Of a DNA stretch of 64,000 bases, positions 45,268 to 57,000 are shown piece by piece. The stretch's first letter is position 1; each line of letters begins with the position of its first letter. Origin of the DNA: Shewanella sp. AS1. Its GTDB lineage: Bacteria; Pseudomonadota; Gammaproteobacteria; Enterobacterales; Shewanellaceae. A model generated the notes under the pieces. The model was given only the letters and a program-made list of their open reading frames with translations. It was not told where the DNA came from and did not search any database. Where the stretch lies: assembly GCF_021412565.1 (NCBI RefSeq), contig NZ_JAKCLJ010000001.1, positions 620,001 through 684,000 of the forward strand, read 5' to 3'. Made by a program: the position numbers and the translations under genes.

Positions 45268-46629
45268 ATGCTGGATTTTTTGTGGAACTTAGGTTCCTTT
45301 GCTATTGCACTGGGTTTGCTCATTACCGCACATGAATATGGTCACTTTTGGGTAGCCAGACGCTGTGGTGTGAAAGTCGAACGATTCTCTATCGGCTTTG
45401 GTAAGGCAATCTGGCGCAAAGTAGGGCAGGACGGCACAGAATATGTGCTGGCGATGATCCCGCTAGGCGGCTATGTGAAAATGCTTGATGAGCGTGTCGA
45501 TGACGTGCCAGATGAGCTCAAACCCCAAGCGTTTAACCGTAAGTCTGTGTGGCAGCGTATCGCCATTGTCGGCGCAGGTCCCATGGCGAATTTTGTGTTT
45601 GCCATTTTTGCTCTCTATATCATGTATCTGATTGGCGTCCCTTCACTCAAACCTGTGATTGAGAGTACCCAAAGCGACTCGCCCGCAGCTGTGATTCAGG
45701 TAACTAGACCCATGCAGGTTCTCGCCGTTGGCGATCAAAAGGTGCGTAACTGGGAAGAGGTGACCTACGCATTGGTGAGCCATATCGGCGACTCACAGAT
45801 TGATTTAACCCTGGCACCTATGTCGGGTTTGATGGGGGAGGAGCGCACTTACCGCCTCGATACCTCAAACTGGCAGTTTGACCCAGAAAAACAGTCGCCT
45901 ATGAGTTCGCTGGGACTGAATATTTTTCGCCCTGAGATAAGCCCAGTACTGAGTTTTGTCAGTGAAGAGGGCGCCGCCCATGCCGGTGGAATACAGGTCG
46001 GGGACGAACTGGTGGCTATTGATGGGGAGACTTACCAGGATTGGGACAGTTTTGTCGATAAGATTAAAGCATCACCAGGACAGCTATTGCAGATCACAGT
46101 CAGACGCAATGGCGAGCAGCTTCACTTAAACGTGACGCCAGGAAGCCGTAGTGGCAGCCGCGGCGTTAGCGAAGGGGTGCTTGGCGTTGCACCGACTCAG
46201 GCACCATGGCCTGAAGCGATGCAACTGCAGTTAGAGTATGGATTTGGTGAATCTTTACTGGTGGCCGCCGATAAAACATGGCAACTTGTGGCGGTCAGCA
46301 TTAAGTTGATTGGCAAATTATTCACTGGCGACGTGTCGGTGAAAAACCTGAGTGGACCGATTTCCATTGCCCAAGGAGCGGGAAGTAGCGCTAACTATGG
46401 ATTGGTTTACTTTTTAGGATTCTTAGCATTAATTAGCGTCAATTTAGGCATTATTAATTTATTGCCATTGCCGGTACTTGATGGTGGGCATCTTTTGTAT
46501 TACTTCATCGAAGTGATAACTGGCAGGCCTGTACCGGAAAAGGTACAGGAAATTGGATTCAGATTTGGGGCGGCTATGCTGCTAATGTTGATGAGTATCG
46601 CCCTCTTCAACGATTTTTCCCGACTCTGA
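45268..46629 (+). CDS. rseP: RseP site-2 intramembrane protease
   Basis: RseP cleaves the anti-sigma factor RseA in the membrane, releasing the envelope-stress sigma factor RpoE. The 453-residue protein has zinc ligands His22 and His26 with Glu23 (HEYGH), a third ligand region LPVLDGGHLL near 404, and two PDZ domains between about 115 and 310 facing the periplasm. Position just before bamA is standard and couples stress sensing to outer-membrane assembly. Confidence 0.97.
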   Translation: MLDFLWNLGSFAIALGLLITAHEYGHFWVARRCGVKVERFSIGFGKAIWRKVGQDGTEYVLAMIPLGGYVKMLDERVDDVPDELKPQAFNRKSVWQRIAIVGAGPMANFVFAIFALYIMYLIGVPSLKPVIESTQSDSPAAVIQVTRPMQVLAVGDQKVRNWEEVTYALVSHIGDSQIDLTLAPMSGLMGEERTYRLDTSNWQFDPEKQSPMSSLGLNIFRPEISPVLSFVSEEGAAHAGGIQVGDELVAIDGETYQDWDSFVDKIKASPGQLLQITVRRNGEQLHLNVTPGSRSGSRGVSEGVLGVAPTQAPWPEAMQLQLEYGFGESLLVAADKTWQLVAVSIKLIGKLFTGDVSVKNLSGPISIAQGAGSSANYGLVYFLGFLALISVNLGIINLLPLPVLDGGHLLYYFIEVITGRPVPEKVQEIGFRFGAAMLLMLMSIALFNDFSRL

Positions 46630-46660
46630 GCAAGGACACACATATAATTAGAAGTGCTCT

Positions 46661-49144
46661 ATGAGATTGAATAAAATTTTTGCCTCGATGTTATTAGTCG
46701 GTGCGTCTTTTTCAGGGAAGGGTTGGGCAGCGTCATTCCAGCCTTTTGAAGTAACAGATATTCAGGTTCAAGGTTTACAACGGGTTGCGCTCGGTGCTGC
46801 ATTACTCAATATTCCTATTAAAGTCGGCGATACCGTCGATGAAACCCGTCTTAGACAAGCGATAAAAAGCTTATATGCCTCGACTAACTTCGAACATGTT
46901 GAAGTGACACGTGATGGCAGCGTACTTGTCATCAGTGTTAAGGAGCGTCCTACCATCAGTGTGGTCTCCTTTGAAGGCAACAAAGATATCAAAGATGAGC
47001 AGCTACAAGAGAGTCTTGATGGCAGCGGCGTAAAAGTCGGCGAGTCATTGGACAGAACCATGCTCAGCGGCATCGAAAAGAGTCTGCAGGACTTCTACTA
47101 TGGCGTAGGTAAATATGGCGCCAAAGTTGAGGCACAGGTCATTAACCTGCCCCGTAACCGTGTCGAGCTGAAGTTCAAATTTACTGAAGGCTTAGCGGCG
47201 GAAATTCGTCAGATCAATGTGGTGGGTAATACGGTTTTCAGCGACTCAGAGCTGATCGGTATGCTTGAGCTGAAAGATTATGTGGCCTGGTGGGATCTCT
47301 TCGGTGAGCGTCGTTACCAGAAGCAGAAGCTGCAGGCGGATTTGGAGACCATTAAGACTTTCTACCATAACCGCGGTTATATCCGTTTCGAGGTGACTTC
47401 GACTCAGGTGGCGATGACGCCCGATCGTAAGGGCCTCTATATCACAATTAACGTCAATGAAGGCGAACCCTATAAGGTTAAGGATATTAACCTGACCGGC
47501 GAGCTGATGGGCCGCGAAGAGGTGATGGAAGCGATTTTGCCTATGAAGGTAGGCGATACCTATAATGGCGCGGATGTGACCTTTACCGAAGAGATGTACA
47601 GCAAGTATTTAGGCCGTTTCGGTTATGCTTATCCTGAAGTGAAAACCTATCCAGAGATCGATGACGAGAACAAAGAAGTTACCCTGAACATCAATGTAAA
47701 ACCAGGGAAACGCGTCTATGTTCGCAGCATCAACTTTACCGGTAACCAGGTTACCAAAGATGAAGTGCTGCGTCGTGAGCTACGTCAGATGGAAGGGGCC
47801 TGGTTAAACTCGGCTCAGGTTGAGCAATCAAAAGCGCGTCTGGATCGTTTAGGCTATTTTGAAACCGTCGATACCGAAACCGTTCAAGTGCCTGGCACAG
47901 ACGATCTGGTGGATGTGGCTTTTAAAGTGAAAGAGCAGCCATCTGGCTCATTCAATGCCGGTGTCGGTTATGGTACAGAGTCGGGTTTGAGTCTGCAGCT
48001 TGGTGTGCAGCAAAATAACTTCCTCGGTACAGGTAATCAGGCGGGAGTGAGCTTAAATACCAACCGTTATTCTAAGAGCGTCAATCTCTCCTATACCGAT
48101 CCCTACTTTACTAAGGATGGGGTCAGCTTAGGGGGAAATATCTTCTGGAACGAGTTCGACGCCGAGCAGGCCAACCTTGAGCGTTATAAAAACAGTTCAT
48201 ACGGTATTACCGTTAACTCTGGTTTCCCGATCAACGAATACAACCGTATCAACGGTGGCTTAGGCTATCGTCATAACAGTATTTCAGAGATCTCAGCTTA
48301 TGAGCAGGCGCTGCGATTTTACAATATTTATCGCGACCCGAACGATCCTGAGGCAGATCTCTCATTCGATAACTTCGAGGCGTCCTTAGGTTGGTACCGT
48401 AGCACCTTGAACCGAGGCACTTTCCCAACCGCAGGTTCATCCCAGCGTTTGTCGGGCAAAGTAACGATTCCAGGTTCAGATCTGCAGTATTTTAAGACGG
48501 ACTTCAATACCAGCTTCTATTTCCCAATTAACCGCAGTCATAGCTTTGTGTTGATGACTAAGGCGCGCTTAGGCTATGCCAACGGTTATGGCAAATTTAA
48601 TGATAACGATCAGATCCTACCTTTCTGGGAGAACTATTACTCAGGCGGTAGTAGCTCGCTGCGTGGCTTTAAGTCTAACTCGGTTGGTCCGCGTTCCTTC
48701 TACCTCTATCGCGGCAGCGAATCCTGTGCGCCAGATATTTCTGGTGATCCTTGTAGCTTGCCAGGCGATATAAATAAAGTTACCGTTAGCGGTGGCCGTT
48801 CGATTGGTGGTAATGCGATTGCCACGGCGAGTCTGGAACTGATTGTGCCGACACCATTCCTGGATGAAGCCTATACTAACTCGGTACGTACCAGTTTCTT
48901 TGTGGACGCGGGTAACGTGTGGGATACGGAATTTGATATCGATTCCTACTCCTATCTGCCGGCAACCGAGTTCGAGCAGCTTGATGACTACTCAGATCCT
49001 AGCCGTATCCGTGCATCGGCAGGTATGAGCGTGCAATGGCTATCGCCTATGGGACCTATGGTATTTAGCCTTGCATGGCCGATTAAAGAATATGAAGATG
49101 ATGATACAGAGATCTTCTCGTTCAATATTGGTAAAACTTTCTAA
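46661..49144 (+). CDS. bamA: BamA outer-membrane protein assembly factor
   Basis: BamA is the core of the BAM complex that folds beta-barrel proteins into the outer membrane. The 827-residue precursor has a signal peptide (residues 1-23, cleavage after GWA), five POTRA domains to about 425, then an Omp85 barrel ending in terminal Phe. The loop-6 motif reads SLRGFKSN near 665 (RGF where E. coli has RGF/Y). It is probably under RpoE control with its neighbours, but no promoter was identified by eye. Confidence 0.98.
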   Translation: MRLNKIFASMLLVGASFSGKGWAASFQPFEVTDIQVQGLQRVALGAALLNIPIKVGDTVDETRLRQAIKSLYASTNFEHVEVTRDGSVLVISVKERPTISVVSFEGNKDIKDEQLQESLDGSGVKVGESLDRTMLSGIEKSLQDFYYGVGKYGAKVEAQVINLPRNRVELKFKFTEGLAAEIRQINVVGNTVFSDSELIGMLELKDYVAWWDLFGERRYQKQKLQADLETIKTFYHNRGYIRFEVTSTQVAMTPDRKGLYITINVNEGEPYKVKDINLTGELMGREEVMEAILPMKVGDTYNGADVTFTEEMYSKYLGRFGYAYPEVKTYPEIDDENKEVTLNINVKPGKRVYVRSINFTGNQVTKDEVLRRELRQMEGAWLNSAQVEQSKARLDRLGYFETVDTETVQVPGTDDLVDVAFKVKEQPSGSFNAGVGYGTESGLSLQLGVQQNNFLGTGNQAGVSLNTNRYSKSVNLSYTDPYFTKDGVSLGGNIFWNEFDAEQANLERYKNSSYGITVNSGFPINEYNRINGGLGYRHNSISEISAYEQALRFYNIYRDPNDPEADLSFDNFEASLGWYRSTLNRGTFPTAGSSQRLSGKVTIPGSDLQYFKTDFNTSFYFPINRSHSFVLMTKARLGYANGYGKFNDNDQILPFWENYYSGGSSSLRGFKSNSVGPRSFYLYRGSESCAPDISGDPCSLPGDINKVTVSGGRSIGGNAIATASLELIVPTPFLDEAYTNSVRTSFFVDAGNVWDTEFDIDSYSYLPATEFEQLDDYSDPSRIRASAGMSVQWLSPMGPMVFSLAWPIKEYEDDDTEIFSFNIGKTF

Positions 49145-49202
49145 TCTACAAGTAAGTTAATAAAATTCGGCAAGTTTTGCTGATAATTTAAAGGAGTTTA
49201 TT

Positions 49203-49703
49203 TTGAAAAAGATGTTTAATCGCGCAATGATGGTTTTAGTTTTACTGGGCGCGCCAATCGCCGCTCAAGCGGAAAAAATTGCCGTAGTGGATATGCAAGC
49301 CGTTTTTGAACAATTGCCACAGCGTGAAGAAGTCAGCAAAAACCTTAAAGCCGAATTTGGCGATCGTGTTGCTGCCGTACAGAAGATGCAGGATGAACTG
49401 CGAGGCATGTTAGAGAAGCAGCAGCGTGATGCCGCCCTGATGAGCGAGACTCAGAAAACTGAGATGCTGCGTAAGATGGAATCACTGAAGTCAGAGCTGC
49501 AACTCAAAGGCAAGGCGCTGGATGAAGATATGCGTCGTCGTAACGGCGAAGAACAGAACAAGTTGTTGGTTAAAGTTCAGCAAGCGATCACAAGCATTGC
49601 TGAGAAAGAAAAATATGACATGGTGCTGCAACGTGGCGCGGTTATCTTTGTTAACCCAACATCAGATATCAGCAACAAGGTCGTTGAAGCGCTTAGCAAA
49701 TAA
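49203..49703 (+). CDS. skp: Periplasmic chaperone Skp/OmpH
   Basis: Skp holds unfolded outer-membrane proteins in the periplasm and hands them to BamA. The 166-residue precursor has a signal peptide cleaved at QAEKIAVVD (after about residue 22), then a coiled-coil arm rich in Lys/Glu/Gln (about 45-130). The TTG at 49203 is the start: AAGGAG lies 6 bases upstream. An ATG three codons later (MFNRAMM) is less well placed. Confidence 0.95.
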   Translation: MKKMFNRAMMVLVLLGAPIAAQAEKIAVVDMQAVFEQLPQREEVSKNLKAEFGDRVAAVQKMQDELRGMLEKQQRDAALMSETQKTEMLRKMESLKSELQLKGKALDEDMRRRNGEEQNKLLVKVQQAITSIAEKEKYDMVLQRGAVIFVNPTSDISNKVVEALSK

Positions 49704-49715
49704 GGCCAAAGATTG

Positions 49716-50741
49716 ATGACAAGTTATACTCTTCGAGCGATAGCTGACCATCTCAATGCCGAGGTAAAAGGGGACGACACGGTTGAGATATACCGTGTTG
49801 CCACTTTAGAGAAGGCTCAGGAAGGTGAAATCGCTTTCTTAGCTAACTCCAAATATCAGAGTCAGTTACAGGGCACACAGGCATCGGCCGTACTGCTCTC
49901 ACCTTCGATGGCTGAAACCTACACAGGTAATGCCATCATTTTAAACGATCCCTATGTGGGCTTTGCCCGCGTTGCCCAGTTGTTAGACACTACGCCTAAG
50001 GCGGCTGAGCTTATCCATCCCACTGCTGTTATCGACCCTTCTGCCCAGTTGGGTGAAGGCGCTGCGATAGGGGCAAATGCTGTGATTGGTGCCAATGTGG
50101 TTTTAGGCGAAAATGTGCAGATAGGCGCAGGCTGCGTAGTAGGTCAGGATTCAATTATTGGCTCAGGTACTATGCTCTGGGCCAATGTCAGCGTCTATCA
50201 TAATGTTCATATAGGTAAGGATTGCTTAATCCATTCCAGTAGTGTGATTGGTTCTGATGGCTTTGGCTATGCCAATGAGCGCGGCCAATGGATTAAGATC
50301 CCCCAAACCGGCGGTGTGCGTATTGGTGATCGGGTCGAAATTGGTGCATGCACGAGTATTGACCGAGGTGCGATAGACCATACCGAGATCCACCATGGTG
50401 TGATTATCGATAATCAGGTGCAGATAGCCCATAATGTCATCATAGGCGAAAACAGTGCGCTGGCAGGCAGTTCTACTATTGCAGGCAGTGTAACTATCGG
50501 TAAATATTGTATTATTGGTGGCGGCTGTGCCATCGCTGGTCACTTGTCCATTGCCGATGGTACCCATATTACCGGCGCGACCAATGTAACAAGTGTTATT
50601 CGTGAGCCTGGTGTATACTCTTCTGCAACGGTCGCGATGGAAAATAAACTCTGGCGAAGAAATACAGTCAGGTTTAGACAGCTCGATGAGTTGTTCCTGC
50701 GAGTGAAACAGTTAGAGAAAAATGTTAAATCAGATGATTAA
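49716..50741 (+). CDS. lpxD: UDP-3-O-(3-hydroxyacyl)glucosamine N-acyltransferase
   Basis: LpxD adds the N-linked 3-hydroxyacyl chain in lipid A synthesis. The 341-residue protein (as in E. coli) has an N-terminal uridine-binding domain and a left-handed beta helix of hexapeptide repeats from about residue 100. A helical tail ends it. The catalytic His is in the region DNQVQIAHNVIIGE (about 238). I prefer the ATG at 49716 over the TTG codon just before it. It follows skp by 12 bp. Confidence 0.97.
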   Translation: MTSYTLRAIADHLNAEVKGDDTVEIYRVATLEKAQEGEIAFLANSKYQSQLQGTQASAVLLSPSMAETYTGNAIILNDPYVGFARVAQLLDTTPKAAELIHPTAVIDPSAQLGEGAAIGANAVIGANVVLGENVQIGAGCVVGQDSIIGSGTMLWANVSVYHNVHIGKDCLIHSSSVIGSDGFGYANERGQWIKIPQTGGVRIGDRVEIGACTSIDRGAIDHTEIHHGVIIDNQVQIAHNVIIGENSALAGSSTIAGSVTIGKYCIIGGGCAIAGHLSIADGTHITGATNVTSVIREPGVYSSATVAMENKLWRRNTVRFRQLDELFLRVKQLEKNVKSDD

Positions 50742-50769
50742 CTGCCCTTGGCAGCTAAGGAAATATTGA

Positions 50770-51231
50770 GTGTCAAATCAATTAAATACAATGGATATTA
50801 AAGAGATTTTGAAGTTTCTTCCCCACAGGTATCCATTTTTATTGATCGATAGAGTCTTAGATTATACTCCCGGCGAAACGCTGCACGCGATCAAGAATGT
50901 CACCATTAACGAGCCATTTTTCCAAGGGCATTTTCCCGTTCAGCCGGTGATGCCTGGCGTGCTATTGCTTGAAGCTATGGCACAGGCTACAGGTCTGTTG
51001 GCCTTTAAGACCATGAGCGAAATCCCTTCAACCGACTACCTCTACTACTTTGCTGGTATCGATAATGCTCGATTTAAGCGAGTCGTTGAGCCGGGCGATC
51101 AGATCCATTTTGAAGTGAAAATGATCAAAGAGCGCCGCGGCATTGGGGTGTTTACCGGTGAAGCCAAGGTCGACGGTGAAGTGGTTTGTTCTGCTGAAAT
51201 CATGTGTGCCAGAAGAGAGATTAGCAAGTGA
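50770..51231 (+). CDS. fabZ: 3-hydroxyacyl-ACP dehydratase FabZ
   Basis: FabZ dehydrates 3-hydroxyacyl-ACP in fatty acid elongation and competes with LpxA/LpxD for the same acyl-ACP. The 153-residue hot-dog protein has the [12 protein letters not shown] opening and the catalytic His in [18 protein letters not shown]. The GTG start at 50770 has TAAGGA 8 bases upstream. The stop overlaps lpxA by 4 bases (GTGA). Confidence 0.98.
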   Translation: MSNQLNTMDIKEILKFLPHRYPFLLIDRVLDYTPGETLHAIKNVTINEPFFQGHFPVQPVMPGVLLLEAMAQATGLLAFKTMSEIPSTDYLYYFAGIDNARFKRVVEPGDQIHFEVKMIKERRGIGVFTGEAKVDGEVVCSAEIMCARREISK

Positions 51232-51995
51232 TCGATAAGTTAGCCTTCGTACATCCAGATGCCAAGATAGGTAACAATGTCACCATAGGGCCTTGGACCT
51301 ATATAGGGGCGGATGTTGAGATAGGTGATGATTGTCATCTTAGCTCACATGTGGTGGTTAAAGGTCCAACGGTTATGGGTAAAGGCAACCGTATCTTTCA
51401 GTTTGCCTCAGTGGGGGAAGATTGCCAGGATAAGAAATATGCCGGTGAACCAACCCGCTTGATCATAGGTGATAACAATGTGATCCGTGAATCGGTCACC
51501 ATTCACCGGGGCACCACCCAAGATAAAGGCGAAACCGTTATCGGCTCGAACAACCTGTTTATGGCCTATGTGCACATTGCCCATGACTGTGTTGTCGGTA
51601 GTAACGTGATCATGGCAAATAATGCCTCGATCGCAGGTCATGTTCATGTGGGTGACTGGGCGATTCTAGGTGGTATGACAGGTGTGCATCAGTTTGTGCA
51701 TATTGGTGCCCATGCCTTTACTGCGGGCTCATCTTTGATCCTACAAGACGTGCCACCCTATGTGATGGCATCGGGTCAGCCCGCGATCCCTCGGGGATTA
51801 AACAGCGAAGGCTTGAAGCGCCGTGGTTTCTCAAAAGAGAGCCAGTTAGCGGTGCGTCGTGCCTATAAGGCCCTTTATCGTAAAGGCCTAACGGTCGAAG
51901 AAGCCCTTGCCGAGCTTAAAGAGGAAGCCGGGGATGCTAACGTAAAATTGTTGATGGATTTTGTACAAAACTCCAAACGCGGCATTATTCGTTAG
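51228..51995 (+). CDS. lpxA: UDP-N-acetylglucosamine acyltransferase
   Basis: LpxA makes the first committed acylation of lipid A. The 255-residue protein has a hexapeptide beta helix from the N-terminus to about 185 and a helical C-terminal domain. The catalytic His is in [11 protein letters not shown] (about 121-123). Starts with GTG at 51228, overlapping fabZ. Followed by a terminator, unusual because lpxB comes next in the same pathway. Confidence 0.98.
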   Translation: MIDKLAFVHPDAKIGNNVTIGPWTYIGADVEIGDDCHLSSHVVVKGPTVMGKGNRIFQFASVGEDCQDKKYAGEPTRLIIGDNNVIRESVTIHRGTTQDKGETVIGSNNLFMAYVHIAHDCVVGSNVIMANNASIAGHVHVGDWAILGGMTGVHQFVHIGAHAFTAGSSLILQDVPPYVMASGQPAIPRGLNSEGLKRRGFSKESQLAVRRAYKALYRKGLTVEEALAELKEEAGDANVKLLMDFVQNSKRGIIR

Positions 51996-52013
51996 TCAGC
52001 TGTATTTATCGCT

Positions 52014-52042
52014 TAAAAGCTCGTTTCCACGGGCTTTTTTTA
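52014..52042 (+). terminator. Intrinsic terminator between lpxA and lpxB
   Basis: Stem AAAAGCTCG / CGGGCTTTT (one G-T pair) with a 6-base loop and T tract. Confidence 0.85.
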
Positions 52043-52087
52043 TTTGCCTAAGCCAGAATGGTTAAACCCTAAGTTTGCAGAGAGAAG

Positions 52088-53236
52088 ATGAGCGAAACAA
52101 AACCCAAAATATTTGCCATGGTGGCCGGTGAGCTTTCTGGTGACATTCTCGGCGCGGGATTGATCCGTGCACTGAAACAGCGCTACCCGGATGCCAGATT
52201 TGTCGGCATAGGTGGCCCGCAGATGGATGAGCTGGGATTCGAGTCTCTGTTTTCATTTGAAGAGCTGGCGGTGATGGGCATAGTCGAAGTCCTCTCTCGT
52301 CTGCCGCGCTTGCTAAAAGTGCGTCACACCCTGATTAACGAGCTAGCCGCCCTTAATCCTGATTGTTTTATCGGTATCGATGCGCCGGATTTTAATATTG
52401 GGCTGGAGCTGAAACTTAAACAGCGCGGCATCAAGACAGTGCATTATGTCAGTCCCTCCGTGTGGGCCTGGCGTCCTAAGCGGATCTTCAAGATCGCCAA
52501 AGCCACCAATATGGTGCTCTCTTTGCTGCCTTTCGAGAAGGCGTTTTACGACAAACACAAGGTGCCTTGTACCTTTGTCGGTCATACCCTTGCCGATGAC
52601 ATTCCCATGGTGAGCGATAAAGCCGCGGCACGGGCTCAGTTGGGGCTCGACAGTGACGCGGAATATTTAGCCGTCTTGCCTGGCTCTCGTGGTGGTGAGC
52701 TTAAGCAGTTGGCCGAACCCTTTGTCAAATCGCTGCTTCTGCTGCGCCAGCAATACCCGGATCTTAAATTTGTGACTCCACTGGTTAATGCCAAGCGCCG
52801 CGTCCAGTTTGAGCAGGCTCTGACGCAATTTGCGCCGGATCTCGATATTCATCTCGTGGAAGGACAATCGCGCACTGTGATGGCGGCGGCCGATGCCATC
52901 TTACTGGCATCGGGTACCGCCACCCTGGAAGCCATGCTGGTGAAACGCCCTATGGTGGTGGCCTACCGGGTGAGCCCTATTACCTACAAGATAGCCAAAG
53001 GCATGATGCAGATAGACAAGTACTCTTTGCCAAATCTGCTGGCGGGTGAGGACTTAATTCCTGAGCTTATTCAAGCCGATTGTGTGCCGCACAAGATAGC
53101 CGCCGAAGTAGCCAAACAGCTCGACACTGATCCCAAGGCCTTGATTGACAAGTTTACCGAGCTGCACCAGCAGCTTAAATGCAATGCCAGTGAGCGCGCC
53201 GCCGATGCGGTGGCTGCATTAGTCGAGGAGGCCTAG
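52088..53236 (+). CDS. lpxB: Lipid A disaccharide synthase
   Basis: LpxB joins two acylated glucosamines to form the lipid A disaccharide at the inner membrane. The 382-residue GT19 glycosyltransferase has [14 protein letters not shown] at the N-terminus and GTATLEAML near 277, and LPGSRGGEL near 197. Start ATG 52088 preceded by AGAGAGAAG. The rnhB start directly abuts its stop. Confidence 0.97.
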   Translation: MSETKPKIFAMVAGELSGDILGAGLIRALKQRYPDARFVGIGGPQMDELGFESLFSFEELAVMGIVEVLSRLPRLLKVRHTLINELAALNPDCFIGIDAPDFNIGLELKLKQRGIKTVHYVSPSVWAWRPKRIFKIAKATNMVLSLLPFEKAFYDKHKVPCTFVGHTLADDIPMVSDKAAARAQLGLDSDAEYLAVLPGSRGGELKQLAEPFVKSLLLLRQQYPDLKFVTPLVNAKRRVQFEQALTQFAPDLDIHLVEGQSRTVMAAADAILLASGTATLEAMLVKRPMVVAYRVSPITYKIAKGMMQIDKYSLPNLLAGEDLIPELIQADCVPHKIAAEVAKQLDTDPKALIDKFTELHQQLKCNASERAADAVAALVEEA

Positions 53237-53854
53237 ATGGCGGTATTTAAAAATATCACTCCTGAGCAGGTCAGCCTTTTAACCACAGGTTTTTACGCCG
53301 GCGTCGATGAAGTAGGGCGTGGCCCGCTGGTCGGCGATGTGGTCACCGCCGCCGTGGTGCTGGATCCCAATAATCCCATCAGGGGTCTCAATGACTCGAA
53401 GAAATTATCGGAGAAGAAGCGCCTTGCGCTGTTTGAGGAGATCCAGCAAAAGGCCCTAGATGTGTCCGTGGGCAGAGCCAGTCCGGCTGAGATAGACGAG
53501 CTTAATATTCTCCATGCGACCATGCTGGCCATGCAACGTGCGGTGGCTGGGTTAAGAGCCAGGCCGGATCGTATTCTTATCGACGGTAACCGGGTGCCAG
53601 AATTTGAGCTTGAGGCCCATGCCGTGGTGAAGGGCGATGGCCTGATCGCCGCCATCAGCGCCGCGTCCATTATCGCCAAGGTGGTGCGCGACAATGAGAT
53701 GGCCGAGCTGGATGCCAAATATCCTCAGTTCGGTTTTGCCAAGCACAAAGGTTATCCCACTAAGGCGCATTTTGAGGCCTTGGCGCAGCACGGGGTATTA
53801 CCCGTGCACAGACGCAGTTTTCGCCCAGTGCAGGAAAGGCTAACCGCGGGCTAA
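53237..53854 (+). CDS. rnhB: Ribonuclease HII
   Basis: RNase HII cuts RNA in RNA-DNA hybrids and starts ribonucleotide excision repair. The 205-residue protein has catalytic Asp-Glu in [15 protein letters not shown] (Asp22, Glu23), then DG at about 115 and a later Asp in [19 protein letters not shown] precedes the ATG, which touches the lpxB stop, so the two are cotranslated. Confidence 0.97.
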   Translation: MAVFKNITPEQVSLLTTGFYAGVDEVGRGPLVGDVVTAAVVLDPNNPIRGLNDSKKLSEKKRLALFEEIQQKALDVSVGRASPAEIDELNILHATMLAMQRAVAGLRARPDRILIDGNRVPEFELEAHAVVKGDGLIAAISAASIIAKVVRDNEMAELDAKYPQFGFAKHKGYPTKAHFEALAQHGVLPVHRRSFRPVQERLTAG

Positions 53855-54017
53855 TTTGGCGATATAGCACGATAGCTGCGTGCGGCTCGCTGGCTTGCCT
53901 CGGCCGAGTCTGTTACTCTCAATCAATTACGCAAGTTGGCAAGCATAGGGGTAACTTCTAAGCTGCCAAACCAAACGGTAAAACCAGACTGGTGTAAAGA
54001 AGAAAGATCCTATCAAT

Positions 54018-57000
54018 ATGACAGAACCTCGTTTCGTGCATCTGCGCGTTCACAGTGACTTTTCCATGTCCGATGGCCTAGCCAAGGTCAAGCCTATTCT
54101 TGCCAAGGCGCAGGAACATCAGATGGCCGCGCTGGCCCTGACAGATAAGACTAACCTGTGTGGCCTAGTGAAGTTTTACGGCGGCTGCCATGGCGCCGGG
54201 ATCAAACCTATCATAGGCTGTGATTTTTCTATGCAGGTGCCCGGTTTTGAGGATGAATTTTGCTCCTTAACTGTGCTGGCGATGAACAACGAGGGCTACA
54301 AAAACCTCACCCTGCTGATCAGTGACGCCTATCTGCGCGGTCATGTGCGTGACAGGGCGGCGATCGATCAGGCCTGGCTGGAGAAATACAGCGAGGGGCT
54401 GATCATTCTCTCGGGTGCCAAAGATGGCGATGTGGGCAAGGCGCTACTCAAGGGCAACCGTGCTCAGGTCGATTCCCTGCTCGCCTTTTACCAGACCCAT
54501 TTCCCCGATCGTTACTATCTAGAGTTGATCCGCACCGGCCGACCCGATGAGGAGCGCTACCTGCATATGGCGGTGGAGCTGGCAGGAGAGCAAGATCTGC
54601 CCGTGGTCGCCACCAATCAGGTGGTATTTATGCAGCCGGAGCAGTTCGATGCCCATGAGATTCGGGTCGCGATCTCCGACGGTTTCACTTTGGCGGATCC
54701 CAGACGGCCGCGCCTCTACAGCGAGCAGCAATATTTTCGCACCGAAGATGAGATGTGCGAGCTGTTTGCCGATATTCCCGAGGCGCTGCAAAACACGGTG
54801 GAGATAGCCAAACGCTGTAACGTCACAGTGCGCCTCGGCGAGTATTTTCTGCCCAACTTTCCGACAGGCGATCTTTCCATCGAAGATTTCCTGATTGAGC
54901 AGTCGAAAATCGGCCTAGAAGAGCGGCTCGAATTTTTGTTTCCCGACGAAGCGGTGCGCGCCGAGCGCCGCGGCGAATACGATGACAGACTCGATGTCGA
55001 GCTTACCGTTATCAACAACATGGGCTTCCCCGGCTACTTCCTTATCGTGATGGAGTTTATCCAGTGGGGTAAGGATAACGGCATTCCTATCGGGCCAGGC
55101 CGTGGCTCGGGCGCCGGTTCTCTGGTGGCCTATGCGTTAAAAATTACCGATCTCGATCCGCTGGAATTTGACCTGCTGTTCGAGCGATTCCTCAACCCTG
55201 AACGTGTTTCCATGCCCGACTTTGATGTCGACTTTTGCATGGACAGGCGCGATGAGGTGATTGATCACGTGGCCGAGCTTTATGGCCGCGATGCGGTGTC
55301 GCAGATCATCACCTTCGGTACCATGGCCGCCAAGGCCGTGGTGCGCGATGTGGGACGTGTGCTGGGCCATCCCTATGGTTTTGTGGATCGCATCTCTAAG
55401 ATGATCCCCGCCGAGCCCGGCATGACCCTGGCCAAGGCCTTCGAGGCCGAGCCCGCGCTGCCTGAGCTTTACGAAGGCGATGAGGATGTCAAAGACCTTA
55501 TCGATATGTGCCGTGTCCTCGAAGGGGTGACACGTAACGCGGGTAAACACGCCGGCGGCGTGGTGATCGCCCCAACCGTGATCACCGACTTCGCGCCGCT
55601 TTATTGCGACGCCGAGGGGCACAACCCTGTGACTCAGTTCGATAAGAACGATGTGGAGACAGCTGGCCTAGTCAAGTTCGACTTCCTCGGCCTGCGTACC
55701 CTGACCATCATCGACTGGGCGCTGCAGATGATTAACCCGCATTTACAGAAAAAGGGTAAAGCGCCGGTGCGGATCGAGGCGATCCCCTTAGATGATCCTG
55801 CCTCCTTCCGTCTGCTGCAGCGCTATGAGACCACGGCGGTATTCCAGCTGGAATCCCGCGGCATGAAAGACCTGATTAAGCGTCTGCAGCCAGACTGTTT
55901 CGAGGATATGATCGCCCTGGTGGCCCTGTTCCGTCCGGGGCCGCTGCAGTCGGGCATGGTAGATAACTTCATCGAGCGTAAACATGGCCGTGAAGAGGTC
56001 TCTTATCCTGACTCACAATACCAGCATGAGTCGTTAAAAGAGCTGCTTTCGCCTACCTATGGCATCATTTTGTATCAAGAGCAGGTGATGCAGATCGCCC
56101 AGGTACTGTCCGGTTATACCCTAGGCGGCGCGGACATGTTGCGACGCGCCATGGGTAAGAAGAAACCCGAGGAGATGGCCAAGCAGCGCGGCACCTTTAA
56201 AGAGGGGGCGATCAAGAACGGCGTCGATGGCGAGCTGTCGATGAAGATCTTCGACCTGGTAGAGAAGTTTGCCGGCTACGGTTTCAACAAGTCGCACTCG
56301 GCGGCCTATGCGCTGGTCTCTTATCAGACTCTGTGGCTCAAGACCCATTATCCTTCGCAGTTTATGGCGGCCGTGATGTCGGCGGATATGGATAACACAG
56401 ATAAGATTGTGACCCTGGTGGATGAGTGTGACCGCATGGGATTGCCGCTCTTGCCGCCGGATGTGAATAAGGGCCTGTTCCGCTTTACCGTGGATGAGGA
56501 TCTTAATATCGTCTACGGCATCGGTGCTATCAAGGGCGTGGGCGAGGGGCCGGTGGAGTCTATTCTAAAGGCGCGTGAAGATGGTCCCTTTACCGATCTG
56601 TTCGATTTCTGCGCCCGAGTGGATCTGAAAAAGCTCAACAAGCGAGTGATTGAAAAACTCATCTATGCCGGTGCGCTGGATAATCTCGGGCCACACCGCG
56701 CTGCAATGATGGCGACTCTGCCCGAGGCTATTCGCGCCGCCGATCAACATGCCAAAGCCGAAGCCATCGGCCAGCACGATATGTTTGGCCTGCTCAACAG
56801 CGAGCCACAAGACAGTAAGCAGCAGTTTGTGCAGTGTACGCCTTGGCCCGATAAGATCTGGCTAGAAGGTGAGCGTGAGTCCCTCGGACTTTATCTGACC
56901 GGGCACCCGATCAATCAGTATCTCAAAGAGCTGAAACACTACACTTCGGGCCGATTAAAGGATGTGCATCCCACAGAGCGGGGCAAGACCATTAAGGCGG

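Noticed and set aside
53855..54017. Possible small RNA or gene between rnhB and dnaE
   Set aside because: No open frame with a ribosome site, no terminator and no clear promoter in these 163 bp.
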